Positions 21,859 through 33,672 of a DNA stretch of 64,000 bases are shown one piece after another. The translations under genes were made by a program, and so were the position numbers. This DNA comes from Craterostigma plantagineum. Lineage: Eukaryota > Streptophyta > Magnoliopsida > Lamiales > Linderniaceae. The notes beneath the pieces were generated by a model. It did no database searches and was not told the DNA's origin. It saw nothing but the letters and a program-made list of their open reading frames with translations. Position 1 is the first letter of the stretch. The number at the start of each line of letters is the position of its first letter. The DNA is taken from NCBI GenBank assembly GCA_027422505.1, contig JAPQWV010000684.1:124001-188000 (forward strand), given 5' to 3'.

Positions 21859-22798
21859 GGCAGCTCCTTTAAATACTCCTTCAATTCTTGAAAGGCTTTC
21901 TCACAGTCGGGTGTCCACTCAAAGTCCTTAACCTTCCTTAGCACTTTGAAGAATGGCGTGCTCCGCTCGGCCGACCGCGAGATGAATCGAGATAATGCCG
22001 TGATCCTTCCTGTCAATCGTTGGACGTCGTTGAGAGTCCTCGGGGACGTCATGTCCGTAATGGCTTTACTTTATCGGGATTGGCTTCAATTCCCGATCTA
22101 GTTACCATGTATCCCAGAAACTTTCCCGATCTAACCCCGAATGTGCACTTGGCTGGATTCAGCTTCAATCCATATCTTCGAGCCGTGGAGAAGGTCTCGC
22201 GGATGTCTGCTGAAAAGCTGCTCTGTGTTTTGGACTTTATCAAGATGTCATCTACATAAACCTCCACATTTCTTCCGATCTGGTCTCTAAACACCCGGTC
22301 CATCAGCCTTTGGTACGTAGCTCCCGCATTTTTGAGCCCGAATGGCATAACCACGTAGCAAAAGGTTCCCTCCGACGTGATGAAACTGACTTTAGGCTGG
22401 TCTTCCTCGGCCAACCCAATTTGATGGTAACCCTGGAAGGCATCGAGGAAGCATAGCAGTTCATGTTCGGCTGTAGAATCACCAATTGATCGATCCGTGG
22501 AAGGGGATAGCAGTCTTTCGGGCATGCCTTGTTTAAGTCCCTGAAATCTACGCACATTCGCCACTTCCCCCGGCTTGGGAACTAAAACGACGTTTGAAAG
22601 CCAAGTCGGGAATTGGATCTCTCGAATGTATCCTGCTTTAAGGAGATCTCCTACTTGTTCTTTTACTATCGCATCCTTCTGGGCGCCTAAATGTCTCTTC
22701 TTCTGGAAAACGGGCCGGATGGTGTGGGAGATGTTCAGTCGGTGTTCCATCACTTCTCGGGGTATAACTGTTAGCTCATTCGCGCTCCATGCGAACAC
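21852..22798 (-). pseudogene. Tat-1 reverse transcriptase (frameshifted)
   Basis: The RT copies element RNA to DNA. The frame starts in the N-terminal RT region (VMEHRLNISHTIRPVFQKKR), leaves frame near 22560-22480 where CVDFRDLNKACPKDCYPLPR reads in another frame, returns at FLDAFQGYHQIGLAEED, and continues through VMPFGLKNAGATYQRLM to the catalytic YVDDILIKSK and FLGYMVTRSGIEANP. The final part (21852-22052) is again in another frame. The catalytic residues are present, but at least two indels disable it. Confidence 0.85.
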
Positions 22799-22996
22799 AT
22801 CCTGATTCTTTTTCAGCTGTATGACGAGATCCTCTTTTAACGCGGGAGGTAAGTCCGGGCTATTTGACCACGCCCGACGGGGGTCGAACTACGACTTCTT
22901 CGATCTCTTCCTCTGGGGTCAACCCTTGAGCCGCGTGTATGACGAAAGAAGTTCCATGGTTGCGAGGATGACTGTTTCGGCGGCTCTTGAGGGATT

Positions 22997-24955
22997 TTAA
23001 TTCAATCTCACCTCTTCCACATAGCACTTGCGCGCTACCTTTCTGTCCCCGAGCACTTCCCCCACTTGATCTCCAACCGGGAATTTCATCTTTTGGTGTA
23101 AAGCTAAAGCTACAGCAGCGAAAGAGCTTAAGGCCGGTTGGCCTAATATAGCATTGTAAGAGGAGGTCATATCAACCACCAGGAAAGAGGTGATCCTAGT
23201 TTTCTTCAATTTTCCCGATCCGAGGGTCAGCGATAGTCGAATGAGTCCCACAGCCTCAATGGCGTGTCCTGTGAATCCGAACAAAGCTGTTTCCACCAGA
23301 TCCATGTGATACTCTCCTGACTCCATTTGATTCATTGTCTCCTTGAATATGATGTTCACCGAGCTCCCATTATCGACGAACACTCTCCCTACATCGTGAT
23401 TGGCTATTTCTGCCCGAATGACTAGGGCATCTTCATGGGTGTTGTCTCCCCCATAAAAGTCCTCCGGCCCAAACGATATGGTTGGTCCCGACCGCTTTTT
23501 CCCCGGAGTTATCTCCCAATTCTCCAACTTCCTTGCCTCAGCTTTCCTGGCCCTATTTGAATCCCCTATCGCAGGTCCACCTGATATCATGTTGATCCGA
23601 CAAGGTGGCACATGAGGTTTCTCCGGCGTATGATCGCGTTCGTGGGCCTGCCTGCGGTCGCCTTGTGTCCGATCAACTTTGGCTTCCTTCCGTGGCTCGG
23701 CTTCCCTCCGCTCGGGAGATCGTTGATATCGTCCTGAGGGCCGTTGGTATCTCTCAGGGCGTCTGGCATTCACCCAGGGTGGTACCCTGTCCATCTCCCT
23801 TCTAAATTCTCTCCTGGGATGTTTGCGGGATGTGCTTCCTCCCTCTCCTTCTACGAATTCAGCCCGAGCCTCGGGGTTGGTTTCCACCAATTTCTCTAGT
23901 TCATCGTTCAGGTGGAGACAGCCTTCTGTGGTATGACCATATTTGCGGTGAAATTCGCAATATTCTCCGGAGACGGGATTCCTCGGTCCGTCTCGACTCG
24001 AAAAAGGCCTTTTCAAGAAATACCGCCCTTCACACATCTCCAACGCCCTTGCTTTGCTTATTTTCCATCGGGTATTGTTGGTGGGGGCATGTCTCGGCGC
24101 CTCCCGTCTGGGGTTATCTTCCTTAAGGTTTTGTGGGCGAGTTAACTCGCGGGCGATATCCACCGTCCCAATCGCCTTCTTTTTATCTGCCTTTTTGAAG
24201 CCGTGCGCCTCTTCCACCCGCACGTATTTTTCTACTCGGACTATCAGCTCTTCTACGGTGGTCGGATACTTCTTCACTAACGACCTGAAGAGATCTCCCT
24301 CTTTCAGCCCGTTATGAAAGGCTCCGATCAGCAGATCGGGAGTGGCTGAAGGTACTTCCATCATGACCTTGTTAAACCTTTTCAAATAGTCTCGTAGATT
24401 CTCTTGATCGCCTTGTCGCATGTTTAACAGGTTCACGGCAGAGCAGGGCCTCCTTCGACTGCTCGAGAACTGTCGGAGGAAAGAACGGTAAAGTCTGTGA
24501 AGTTTCGGATCTCTCCGGCGGGTAGCATGGTAAACCACTGCTGGGCTCCCCGGGCTAGTGTGGTGGCGAAGACTCGGCATTTGATTTCGTCTCCTAACTG
24601 ATACAGCGCAGCGTTACCTTCGAAGCTGGCTAGGTGGTCCTCGGGCGGGCACGAGCCGTCGTATTTGCTCATGTCGGGAAAACGGAAGTTACTCGGCAAA
24701 GGGGCCTGAGAAACTTCATCCGAAAAGGGAGATCCCCTTTGCACGGGAAGGGGTACCTTTGGGATGGCTAATCCTTCAGGGTTCGGATTTCGTCCTTCAT
24801 ACGCTCCCATTCGGCCATTTGTTCTGCCGTTCTCTTTCTTTTTTTGCTCGAAGGGTGTCGATCTCTGCCCTCAACGTTCTCTCTCGGCTTCTTTATCTTG
24901 CTCTTCAGCGTGTGGAACCTCTGCTTCCCTTCTCAATCGTTCGGCCTCCTCTTCT
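22997..24955 (-). pseudogene. Tat-1 gag-protease (N-terminus lost)
   Basis: Two frames (24433-24810 and 22997-24580) cover Gag and protease. Gag: DMSKYDG ... DHLASFEGNAALYQLGDE, then MRQGDQENLRDYLKRFNKVM and a CEFHRKYGHTTEGC metal-binding-like motif in place of a standard zinc knuckle. Protease: VFVDNGSSVNIIF, a DNG variant of the aspartic active site, and YNAILGQPALSSF. One indel near 24480 separates the frames. About 70 N-terminal residues present in Tat-2 are missing because the 5' LTR abuts gag at ~24955. Confidence 0.85.
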
Positions 24956-24962
24956 ATAGGGG

Positions 24963-25683
24963 GCCGGTGTGGTTGCCGGCGACGCCCCTCCGATGCTTAA
25001 GTTAGTTTTTGGCTTTCAAAGGAGTAAGACAGGTACTAGGCTTAGTGAAAAATGGTTTTTGTTTTTGTGTGCATCCCTGGGAATAACCTCACCGTTACCT
25101 TTTATATTGACTCTAAACTTCGTTGCCATGACCTAGTCTTCCTCCCACCCGCGTTTTCGCGGGCGTCGTGTGGGATCGTGGCCATTCACTCAGTCACGTT
25201 CTCCCTTTCTCGCTCTTTTCTTCAACTTCCTTCTCTTATTCTGGCTTTCTCGGGTCGGGCTGGTCTTTCACCTTTTATTCATCTCTTACTTATCCTTTCC
25301 TGACCTCCTTCATTAGTCTTATTCACTCTCTTGCGAGGGGCTTCGGCGTTACACTCGACAATGTGCTCTGCCAATACTACGAGGACGCTTGCGCCCGATT
25401 GACAACCTTTCTAAGCGAAAAAGATCGGGAGATCGCTAGATTGAAAGTGTCCTTAGCTAATTTCGAGCTGAAGCCGAGGAACTTCGCCCAGGACCCGGCA
25501 ACGAGGGGACTCGGGCGAGAGTTTCGAGGCCCGTTCGGCGAGTTTTCCTGCATGAGTGGGTTTCTGAGGCACGATGGCAAAAAACTCTTGGCGTTCAAGA
25601 AGCTTTCACCCTTCTCGTATGAGGCATTCAGGAACTCCTGCCCGGGGACCGAGGCCGTGAATTTCTTGTGTTTTATTTTATCA
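24963..25683. repeat. Central Tat LTR shared by Tat-1 and Tat-2
   Basis: Same sequence and orientation as 18016-18750, so it is the 5' LTR of minus-strand Tat-1. On its right side, however, it abuts the primer site and gag of plus-strand Tat-2 exactly at the LTR terminus (TTTTATCA at 25683), for which it is inverted. Against 18012-18750 it is about 19 bases shorter, and most differences are 1-2 base losses in short homopolymers. Confidence 0.85.
25098..25107 (-). promoter_or_regulatory. TATA box of the central Tat LTR
   Basis: ATATAAAAGG on the minus strand, matching 18146-18155. It would drive transcription leftwards, into Tat-1, not into Tat-2. Confidence 0.55.
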
Positions 25684-25703
25684 TTGGCGCCGTCTGTGGG
25701 AAA
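25684..25703 (+). other. Primer-binding site of Tat-2
   Basis: TTGGCGCCGTCTGTGGGAAA directly follows the CA terminus of the central LTR. TGGCGCC-type sites are where a tRNA 3' end primes minus-strand DNA synthesis in many plant gypsy elements. Tat-1 has no counterpart because of its 5' deletion. Confidence 0.7.
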
Positions 25704-25724
25704 CCGATATTCCTAGAAAAATTC

Positions 25725-27990
25725 ATGATGGATTCTGCAAACGACCCCCATTCACCACCGACAGAAGAGGTACTCACGGCGGAAGAGATTGAGAGAAGGC
25801 TGAGAGAATCATTCGATGCGGAATTTGAAAGTTAAGAGCTGAGGTTGAGATGTTGAGGGCAGAGAAGACCCGAAAAACCGCTGTAATTCACCGCCACGTG
25901 ACGAAACGGAAGAAGAGGAGGCCGAACGATTGAGAAGGGAAGCAGAGGTTCCACACGCTGAAGAGCAAGATAAAGAAGCCGAGGAGAGAACGTTGAGGGC
26001 AGAGATCGACGCCCTTCGAGCAGAAAAAAGAAAGAGAACGGCAGAACAAATGGCCGAATGGGAGCGTATGAAGGACGAAATCCGAACCCTGAAGGAATTA
26101 GCCATCCCAAAGGTACCCTTCCCGTGCAAAGGGGATCTCCCTTTTTGGATGAAGTTTCTCAGGCCCCTTTGCCGAGTAACTTCCGTTTTCCCGACATGAG
26201 CAAATACGACGGCTCGGGCCCGCCCGAGGACCACCTAGCCAGCTTCGAAGGTAACGCTGCGCTGTATCAGTTAGGAGACGATGCCGAGTCTTCGCCACCA
26301 CACTAGCCCGGGGAGCCCAGCAGTGGCTACCATGCTACCCGCCGGAGAGATCCGAAACTTCACAGACTTTACACGTTCTTTCCTCCGACAGTTCTCGAGC
26401 AGTCGAAGGAGGCCCTGCTCTGCCGTGAACCTGTTAAACATGCGACAAGGCGATCAAGAGAATCTACGAGACTATTTGAAAAGGTTTAACAAGGTCATGA
26501 TGGAAGTACCTTCAGCCACTCCCGATCTGCTGATCGGAGCCTTTCATAACGGGCTGAAAGAGGGAGATCTCTTCAGGTCGTTAGTGAAGAAGTATCCGAC
26601 CACCGTAGAAGAGCTGATAGTCCGAGTAGAAAAATACGTGCGGGTGGAAGAGGCGCACGGCTTCAAAAAGGCAGATAAAAAGAAGGCGATTGGGACGGTG
26701 GATATCGCCCGCGAGTTAACTCGCCCACAAAACCTTAAGGAAGATAACCCCAGACGGGAGGCGCCGAGACATGCCCCCCACCAACAATACCCGATGGAAA
26801 ATAAGCAAAGCAAGGGCGTTGGAGATGTGTGAAGGGCGGGATTTCTTGAAAAGGCCTTTTTCGAGTCGAGACGGACCGAGGAATCCCGTCTCCGGAGAAT
26901 ATTGCGAATTTCACCGCGAATATGGTCATACCACAGAAGGTGTCTCCACCTGAACGATGAACTAGAGAAATTGGTGGAAACCAACCCGAGGCTCGGGCTG
27001 AATTCGTAGAAGGAGAGGGGGAGGAAGCACATCCTGCAAACATCCCAGGAGAGAATTAGAAGGGAGATGGACAGGGTACACCCTGGGTGAATGCCAGACG
27101 CCCTGAGAGATATACCAAGTCCCTCAGGACGATATCAACGATCTCCCGAGCGGAGGGAAGCCGAGCCACGGAAGGAAGCCAAAGTTGATCGGACACGAGG
27201 CGACGCAGGCAGGCCCACGAACGCGATCATACGCCGGAGAAACCTCATGTGCCACCTCGTCGGATCAACATGATATCAGGTGGACCTGCGATAGGGATTC
27301 AAATAGGGCCAGGAAAGCTGAGGCAAGGAAGTTGGAGAATTGGGAGATAACTCCGGGGAAAAAGCGGTCGGGACCAACCATATCGTTTGGGCCGGAGGAT
27401 TTATGGGGGAGACAACATCCATGAAGAGCCCTAGTCATTCGGGCAGAAATAGCCAATCACGATGTAGGGAGAGTGTTCGTCGATAATGGGAGCCGGTGAA
27501 CATCATATTCAAGGAGACAATGAATCAAATGGAGTTAGGAGAGTATCACATGGATCTGGTGGAAACAGCTTTGTTCGGATTCACCGGACACGCCATTGAG
27601 GCTGTGGGACTCATTCGACTACCGCTGACCCTCGGATCGGGAAAATTGAAGAAAACTAGGATCACCTCTTTCCTGGTGGTTGATATGACCTCCTCTTACA
27701 ACGCTATATTAGGCCGACCGGCCTTAAGCTCTTTCGCTGCTGTAGCTTCAGCTTTACACCAAAAGATGAAATTCCCGGTTGGAGATCAAGTGGGGGAAGT
27801 GCTCGGGGACAGAAAGGTAGCGCGCAAGTGCTGTGTGGAAGAGGTGAGGATTGAATTAAAATCCCTCAAGAGCCGCCGAAACAGTCATCCTCGCAACCAT
27901 GGAACTTCTTTCGTCATACACTCGGCTCAAGGGTTGACCCCGGAGGAAGAGATCGAAGAAGTCGTAGTTCGACCCCCGTCGGGCGTGGTC
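25725..27990 (+). pseudogene. Tat-2 gag-protease
   Basis: Start ATGATG at 25725, 22 bases after the primer site, giving MMDSANDPHSPPTEEV and then a Glu/Arg-rich coiled-coil-like region (25800-26090). Gag core: MRQGDQENLRDYLKRFNKVM (26440-26500) and the CEFH-type motif near 26905. The protease region has the active site in a broken frame near 27470-27500 (a base is missing in the DNGSS segment) and ILGRPALSSF near 27715. More than eight frame breaks relative to Tat-1 are mostly single-base losses. This is the only copy showing the Gag N-terminus of the family. Confidence 0.8.
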
Positions 27991-29945
27991 AAAATAGCCC
28001 GGGACTTACCTCCCGCGTTAAAAGAGGATCTCGTCATACAGCTGAAAAAGAATCAGGATGTGTTCGCATGGAGCGCGAATGAGCTAACAGTTATACCCCG
28101 AGAAGTGATGGAACACCGACTGAACATCTCCCACACCATCCGGCCCGTTTCCAGAAGAAGAGACATTTAGGCGCCAGAAGGATGCGATAGTAAAAGAACA
28201 AGTAGGAGATCTCCTTAAAGCAGGATACATTCGAGAGATCCAATTCCCGACTTGGCTTTCAAACGTCGTTTTAGTTCCCAAGCCGGGGGCGAAGTGGCGA
28301 ATGTGTGTAGACTTCAGGGACTTAAACAAGGCATGCCCGAAAGACTGCTATCCCCTGCCACGGATCGATCAATTGGTGGATTCTACAGCCGAACATGAAC
28401 TGCTATGCTTCCTCGATGCCTTCCAGGGTTACCATCAAATTGGGTTGGCCGAGGAAGACCAGCCTAAAGTCAGTTTCATCACGTCGGAGGGAACCTTTGC
28501 TACGTGGTTATGCCATGCAATCGGGCTCAAATATGCGGGAGCTACGTACCAAAGGCTGATGGACCGGGTGTTTAGAGACCAGATCGGAAGAAATGTGGAG
28601 GTTTATGTAGATGACATCTTGATAAAGTCCAAAACACAGAGCAGCTTTTCAGCAGACATCCGCGAGACCTTCTCCACGGCTCGAAGATATGGATTGAAGC
28701 TGAATCCAGCCAAGTGCACATTCGGGGTTAGATCGGGAAAGTTTCTGGGATACATGGTAACTAGATCGGGAATTGAAGCCAATCCCGATAAAGTAAAAGC
28801 CATTACGGACATGACGTCCCCGAGGACTCTCAACGACGTCCAACGATTGACAGGAAGGATCACGGCATTATCTCGATTCATCTCGCGGTCGGCCGAGCGG
28901 AGCACGCCATTCTTCAAAGTGCTAAGGAAGGTTAAGGACTTTGAGTGGACACCCGACTGTGAGAAAGCCTTTCAAGAATTGAAGGAGTATTTAAAGGAGC
29001 TGCCGTGTTGAACAAGCCCAAGCTCGCAGAGGAACTCACAGTATATCTCTCTGCCACTCCTCGGGCGGTCAGCTCGGTTCTAGTTCGGGAAGAGGACAAG
29101 ATACAGAAACCGATCTACTTCGTTAGCCACATCTTGAAGGGAGCAGAGGCCCGATATTCTTCTCAAGAAAGGCTGCTCCTAGCATTGGTAATCACGGCAC
29201 GAAAGCTGAGACCGTACTTCCTCTCCATCCGATTGTGGTGTTAACGAATAGCCCGTTGGGAACGATCGTAACCCGACCGGATGTATCAGGAAGGTCGATC
29301 AAGTGGGTTACCGAGCTCGGCGAGTACGACATACAGTTTCGGCCTCGAGTGGCCGTTAAGGCCCAAGCCCTGGCAGACTTCATCGTCGAAATGGTGGACG
29401 AAGGACCTGCAGAGATGTGGAAGATCTACGTGGATGGGTCCTCTTGTCAGCAAGGAAACGGCGTGGGGCTGGTGATCGTCTCACCTTGGGAGAGGAAACC
29501 AGTCTGGGGGTGAGTTTAGACTTCCGAGCATCCAACAACGAAACCGAGTATGAGGCGCTGCTGCTCGGGATGAGGACAGCCAGTAGAATGGGGTTAACCC
29601 GAGTAATCCTTTATTCTGACTCGCAGTTGGTAGTACAACAAATAGAGGAAAACTTCGATCAAAGAGGAAAGGCTGGCCGCATACGCCAAGATCTGCCGAG
29701 AGATGAAGGAAAAGTTTGAGGAATTCAAGTTAGTACTCATTAATAGGAGAGAGAATGAAAAGGCGGATCGAATTGCCAAATGGGCTAGTACACTAAATCC
29801 GCCCGAGAAAGGAGTGAAGGTGGAAAGGGCCCCCCAAATCCACCAGATAGAGAAGAGAGAAGCTAAGTGCCGAGGATTGGCGATACGACCTCTATCGATA
29901 CCTAGAAGAACAGGTTCTTCCCGATGATAAGATACAGGCCGAGTC
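27991..29945 (+). pseudogene. Tat-2 reverse transcriptase and RNase H pair
   Basis: RT pieces: KNQDVFAWSANELTVIPREV to 28170, then 28301-29011 with CVDFRDLNKACPKDCYPLPR, FLDAFQGYHQIGLAEED and YVDDILIKSK. This piece is in one frame where Tat-1 is broken, although its GTFATWLCHAIGLKYAG segment is frame-shifted and altered. RNase H follows at 29005-29244 and 29235-29513, and the second RNase H at about 29417-29925 in several frames (YVDGSSCQQG, NETEYEALLLGM, YSDSQLVVQQI). The Tat-1 and Tat-2 breaks differ, so they arose independently after the copies separated, or are sequence errors. Confidence 0.8.
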
Positions 29946-29987
29946 ATCCAAAAAAGGGCAGGACGCTTCCTAATCATCGACGGGATT

Positions 29988-31091
29988 TTGTTCAAAAGAT
30001 CCTACGCTGGCCCTCTTCTGAGATGCTTATCTAAAGAAGAATCTAAGGAAGTCTTAGTGGACATTCACGAAGGAAGCTGCGGAAGCCATATCGGGGGAAT
30101 GGCGTTAGCGCGCAAGGCTATGCTGGCAGGCTTCTTCTGGCCAACCATGAAGACCGACTCGATCAAGATGGTGAGGGGTGTCACAGATGCCAAAGACACG
30201 CGAATTTACAGAGAGCCCCCGCAGAGATGATGAAGGCAATCACGTCGGCATGTCCTTTCGATCAATGGGGTTTGGATATCGTCGGGCCATTTGAGGGCAA
30301 CGTTACACAGAGAAAGTTTCTCCTGGTAGCTGTGGATTATTTTTCTAAGTGGGTAGAAGCTGAGGCCTTGGTCCGCATCACTGAAGCGGCAGTCATCTCC
30401 TTCCTCTGGAAGAACATATTATGCCGATTCGGCGTCCCGAAGAAGTTTATAAGTGACAACGGGAGACAATTCAGCGGACGTAAGCTTAAGGAGTGGTGCA
30501 CTAATTATGGAATCGAGCAAGTGTTTACCTCAGTGGCTCACCCTCAGAGCAACGGCCAGGTAGAGGTAACGAATCGAACTATTGTACAGGCACTCAAGGT
30601 TAGGCTGGATGGATTGAAGAGAGCCTGGTTTAACGAGCTACAGAGTGTGCTCTGGTCATATAGGACCACTCCTCGGGTCGGGACGGGAGAAACCCCATTT
30701 AGCCTGGTATATGGGAGCGAAGCCGTTCTACCGTCGAGATAGGACAAGGAAGCACGAGGGTAATGATGTACTCGGATGACAACAACCAGCTTAGGGCGGA
30801 TGAGCTCGATTTAATCGAAGAAGGAAGGGAGAAAGCTGCGTTGAGGATGGCAGCATATCAAAGAAAGGTTACCCGAGCCTATAACCGCAAGGTATGTCTG
30901 AAGAGGTTCGAGGAAGGGGACCTCGTCATGAAGGAGATACAACACAAAGGGGAAAGAGGAAAGCTCGACCCGAAGTACGAGGGACCTTACAAGGTGACTC
31001 GGAAGATTGGAGAGGCCCGCCTACTATCTGGAGGATATGGAGGGGAAAAAGTTGGAGAGACCACACAACGCTCGACATTTAAGGAAATACT
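29988..31091 (+). pseudogene. Tat-2 integrase
   Basis: 29988-30230 gives the zinc-binding domain start (HEGSCGSHIGG), 30227-30742 the catalytic core (DIVGPFEGN, FISDNGRQFSG, SVAHPQSNGQVEVTNRT) and 30763-31278 the C-terminal part (GDLVMKEIQHKGERGKLDPK). Breaks near 30185 and 30735 remove the CHRC cysteine context and split the C-terminus. The catalytic residues are in one frame here. Confidence 0.8.
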
Positions 31092-31290
31092 ATCCTTGAA
31101 AGACCGAGCACCTATCCTATTATGCTACACGATATTTGCTTTGCTTTTCAGTTCACATAATTCTGTACTTGCTTTGCTTCTCGGTTCACGTAATTCTATT
31201 TGGTTGTCCATTCTCAAACATATTAGAAATGAAGATTGTCTATTTTTTTGCAAAAATAAGTCAAGACCTTGGACATAACGAGTTTGATTT

Positions 31291-31870
31291 CGCTGAACGA
31301 AAATTCTCCATCGAGAAGATATCTCGATCAAGGCCTCGGACGAAAACGAGGTTAACGAAAATTCTCCATCGAGAAGATATCTCGATCAAGGCCTCGGACG
31401 AAAACGAGGTTAACGAAAATTCTCCATCGAGAAGATATCTCGATCAAGGCCTCGGACGAAAACGAGGTTAACGAAAATTCTCCATCGAGAAGATATCTCG
31501 ATCAAGGCCTCGGACGAAAACGAGGTTAACGAAAATTCTCCATCGAGAAGATATCTCGATCAAGGCCTCGGACGAAAACGAGGTTAACGAAATTCTCCAT
31601 CGAGAAGATATCTCGATCAAGGCCTCGACGGAAACGAGGTTAACGAAAATTCTCCATCGAGAAGATATCTCGATCAAGGCCTTGGATGAAAACCGAGGTT
31701 ACGAAAATTCTCCATCGAGAGATATCTCGATCAAGGCCTCGGACGAAAACGAGGTTAACGAAAATTCCCATCGAGAAGAAATCTCGATCATGGCCTTATA
31801 TGAAAACAAGGTTAACCAAAAATCTCCATCGAGAAGAGATCTCGATCAAGACCTTGGGCGAAAACAAGGA
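31291..31870 (+). repeat. 58-bp tandem array, Tat-2 3' UTR
   Basis: Reverse complement of the array at 18979-19559, about ten units with a few one-base losses (for example GAGAGATATC for GAGAAGATATC near 31720). The order of diverged edge units is mirrored. Confidence 0.9.
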
Positions 31871-32093
31871 TCTCTCCAAAATACCAGGTAAAAGAATTTG
31901 GGCTAATAAATAACCTCGGCGCTAGGAAAACGGCTCGATTGAGACTTTAGTAATAACAAAAGATAACCCGCATGAAAGAGCAAAATAACACCATCCGTTA
32001 CAAGGAAAAGAAACGACCGGGAATGCGAAGAAGAAAATGACAGAGAATAACAAATTCTCCCGATCCACAATATCGCTAGGAAAAAGAACGCAA

Positions 32094-32520
32094 TGATAAA
32101 ATAAAACACAAGAAATTCACGGCCTCGGTCCCCGGGCATAAGGAGTTCCTGAATGCCTCATACGAGAAGGGGTGAAAGCTTCTTGAACGCCAAGAGTTTT
32201 TTGCCATCGTGCCTCAGAAACCCCACTCCTGCAAGGAGAAAAAACTCCGCCGAACGGGCCTCGAAAACTCTCGCCCGAGTCCCCCGTTGCCGGGTCCTGG
32301 GCGAAGTTCCTCGGCTTCAGCTCGGAATTAGCTAAGGACACTTTCAATCTAGCGATCTCCCGATCTTTTTCGCTTAGAAAGGTTGTCAATCGGGCGCAAG
32401 CGTCCTCGTAGTATTTGAGCAGATCACATTGTCGAGAGTAACGCCGAAGCCCCTCTCAAGAGAGTGAATAAGACTAATCAAGGAGGCAGGAAGGAAAGGA
32501 TAAAGTAAGAGATGAACTAA
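32094..32520 (+). repeat. Tat-2 3' LTR, truncated
   Basis: It starts TGATAAAATAAAACACAAG right after an AGGAAAAAG tract and matches the minus-strand reading of 18750-18327. It stops at 32520, before the TATA box and U5, where unrelated copia-type sequence begins. Confidence 0.8.
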
Positions 32521-33672
32521 AAGGGTTCCGTCATGGTGGAAGTGAGTTTTTGCCCTGTTTCTGTCTCGGGCTGTGCTTTCTTGTTGAAGAACCTCCTCAA
32601 TGGGTTCTTCGAGCACGCCTACATGGATAGGCACTTCCACTTGGAGCTCTTGATTATGATCTTCAGCTTCCATTTCGAGAGCCACATCGTCGATCATCGT
32701 GACATCCATTTCTGGTAGCTGAGATTCTTGGACTGGAGGCTCCTGTTCAAGCTCCTAGGCCACTGCATCGTCATCGTTGTCCTCAGGGCTTTGTTGTTGG
32801 TGAGGGCTGACTGCGAATCTGTCGGGGGCCCTTTGATCATCTATTCCGTCAGATGATTCTCCCCGGCATAACCTTTGGTATTCGGCTCGAGGGGTCGCGA
32901 GCCGCAGCACTCGAACGGAATGGCCATGGATGCCTGGTCCAAATTCGTTAGCTTCGGGTTGTGAAAGAACTTGAGCCGCGGTGGTTGGTAATTTCCTCCA
33001 GGAGGTAGACGAGGGATGTTCTGCTTGTACATCTCTATGTATTGTCTAATGATTACGGAGAACCACCGAGCATACGGCACATTCTTCGATCGTTTGTTTT
33101 TCCTTCTACCTGATCTGCTCTGCTACATCATTCCAGATCAGTTGAGCAAAATCGTAATTCCACGAGAAGGCAATTCCGTGGAAGATACGGAGAATGTTGT
33201 CGTGCCTTTGTCGAAGCCTGCGTGCTTTGGTGACAGACACTTGTTGATGATGCCAACAGTGTCTTCCAGGGTGAGGGATTCCGTTGCTCTGAACTTGAGC
33301 AAGCTTGGTCAGTGGCGGACGGTATCCCCATGTGAAGGAAGTCACGCACGAGCTCCGCATCAGTAGGGGAGGTCGAGGATAAGACCGAGTCATTCTTGTT
33401 CATGTTTATGTGCCTCGTCCCTATCACCGTTGTGAAATTGTACGCCCCTTCAATGACGTGGCTCTTGATCATCCCCCAAAACTGCTAGATAGACCATTGG
33501 CACAGAGGCCGTCACCGTTAGATCATGCCACAGGGGATGACCTTGTAGTATTGACACCACGGTCTCGTCCGGACACCTGAAGGTGGTTAGGTCGAGTTGG
33601 TAATTGGTGTCGTGAACGTTGAGGTGCATGGCCTTCTCATATATGTGGTTATATGTTGGATAATGATCCATC
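32521..33672 (-). pseudogene. Extra 3' ORF of a SIRE-like copia element (decayed)
   Basis: It reads from ATG at 33671 just after an acceptor-like TGTGTATTTCAG. Pieces: MDHYPTYNHIYEKAMHLN, LDLTTFRCPDETVVSILQG, TVTASVPMVYLA (33450-33671), ELVRDFLHMGIPSATDQA (33128-33472), AQLIWNDVAEQIR (33106-33393), YARWFSVIIRQYIEMYKQN (32841-33080) and an acidic, Glu-rich stretch (32540-32709). ORFs of this type occur downstream of RNase H in some plant copia elements, to my recollection; the function is unknown. At least three frameshifts and a stop disable it. A copia RNase H remnant on the same strand at 37459-37632 supports one degenerate element. Confidence 0.5.

Larger units (their letters stand above)
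17930..25683 (-). mobile_element. Tat-1: Ty3/gypsy Tat-type element, minus strand
   Basis: Order on the minus strand: 5' LTR (25683 to ~24963, lacking its U5 end), gag-protease, RT, RNase H plus a second RNase H, integrase, a 58-bp tandem array, a polypurine-like stretch (18751-18767 as complement) and the 3' LTR (18750 to 18012 or beyond). The second RNase H domain and the repeat array in the 3' untranslated region are hallmarks of the Tat lineage. The primer site and first part of gag are deleted: the 5' LTR joins gag directly near 24955. Several frameshifts make it non-autonomous. Confidence 0.85.
25684..32520 (+). mobile_element. Tat-2: second copy of the Tat element, plus strand, head to head with Tat-1
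   Basis: Order on the plus strand: primer site, gag with its native start, protease, RT, RNase H pair, integrase, 58-bp array, and a 3' LTR (32094-32520, truncated). It mirrors Tat-1 at near-identity, so 18012-24955 and 25890-32520 form an inverted repeat. Tat-2 has many more one-base losses, and its ORFs are correspondingly shorter. The LTR before its primer site is in the wrong orientation for it. Confidence 0.85.
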
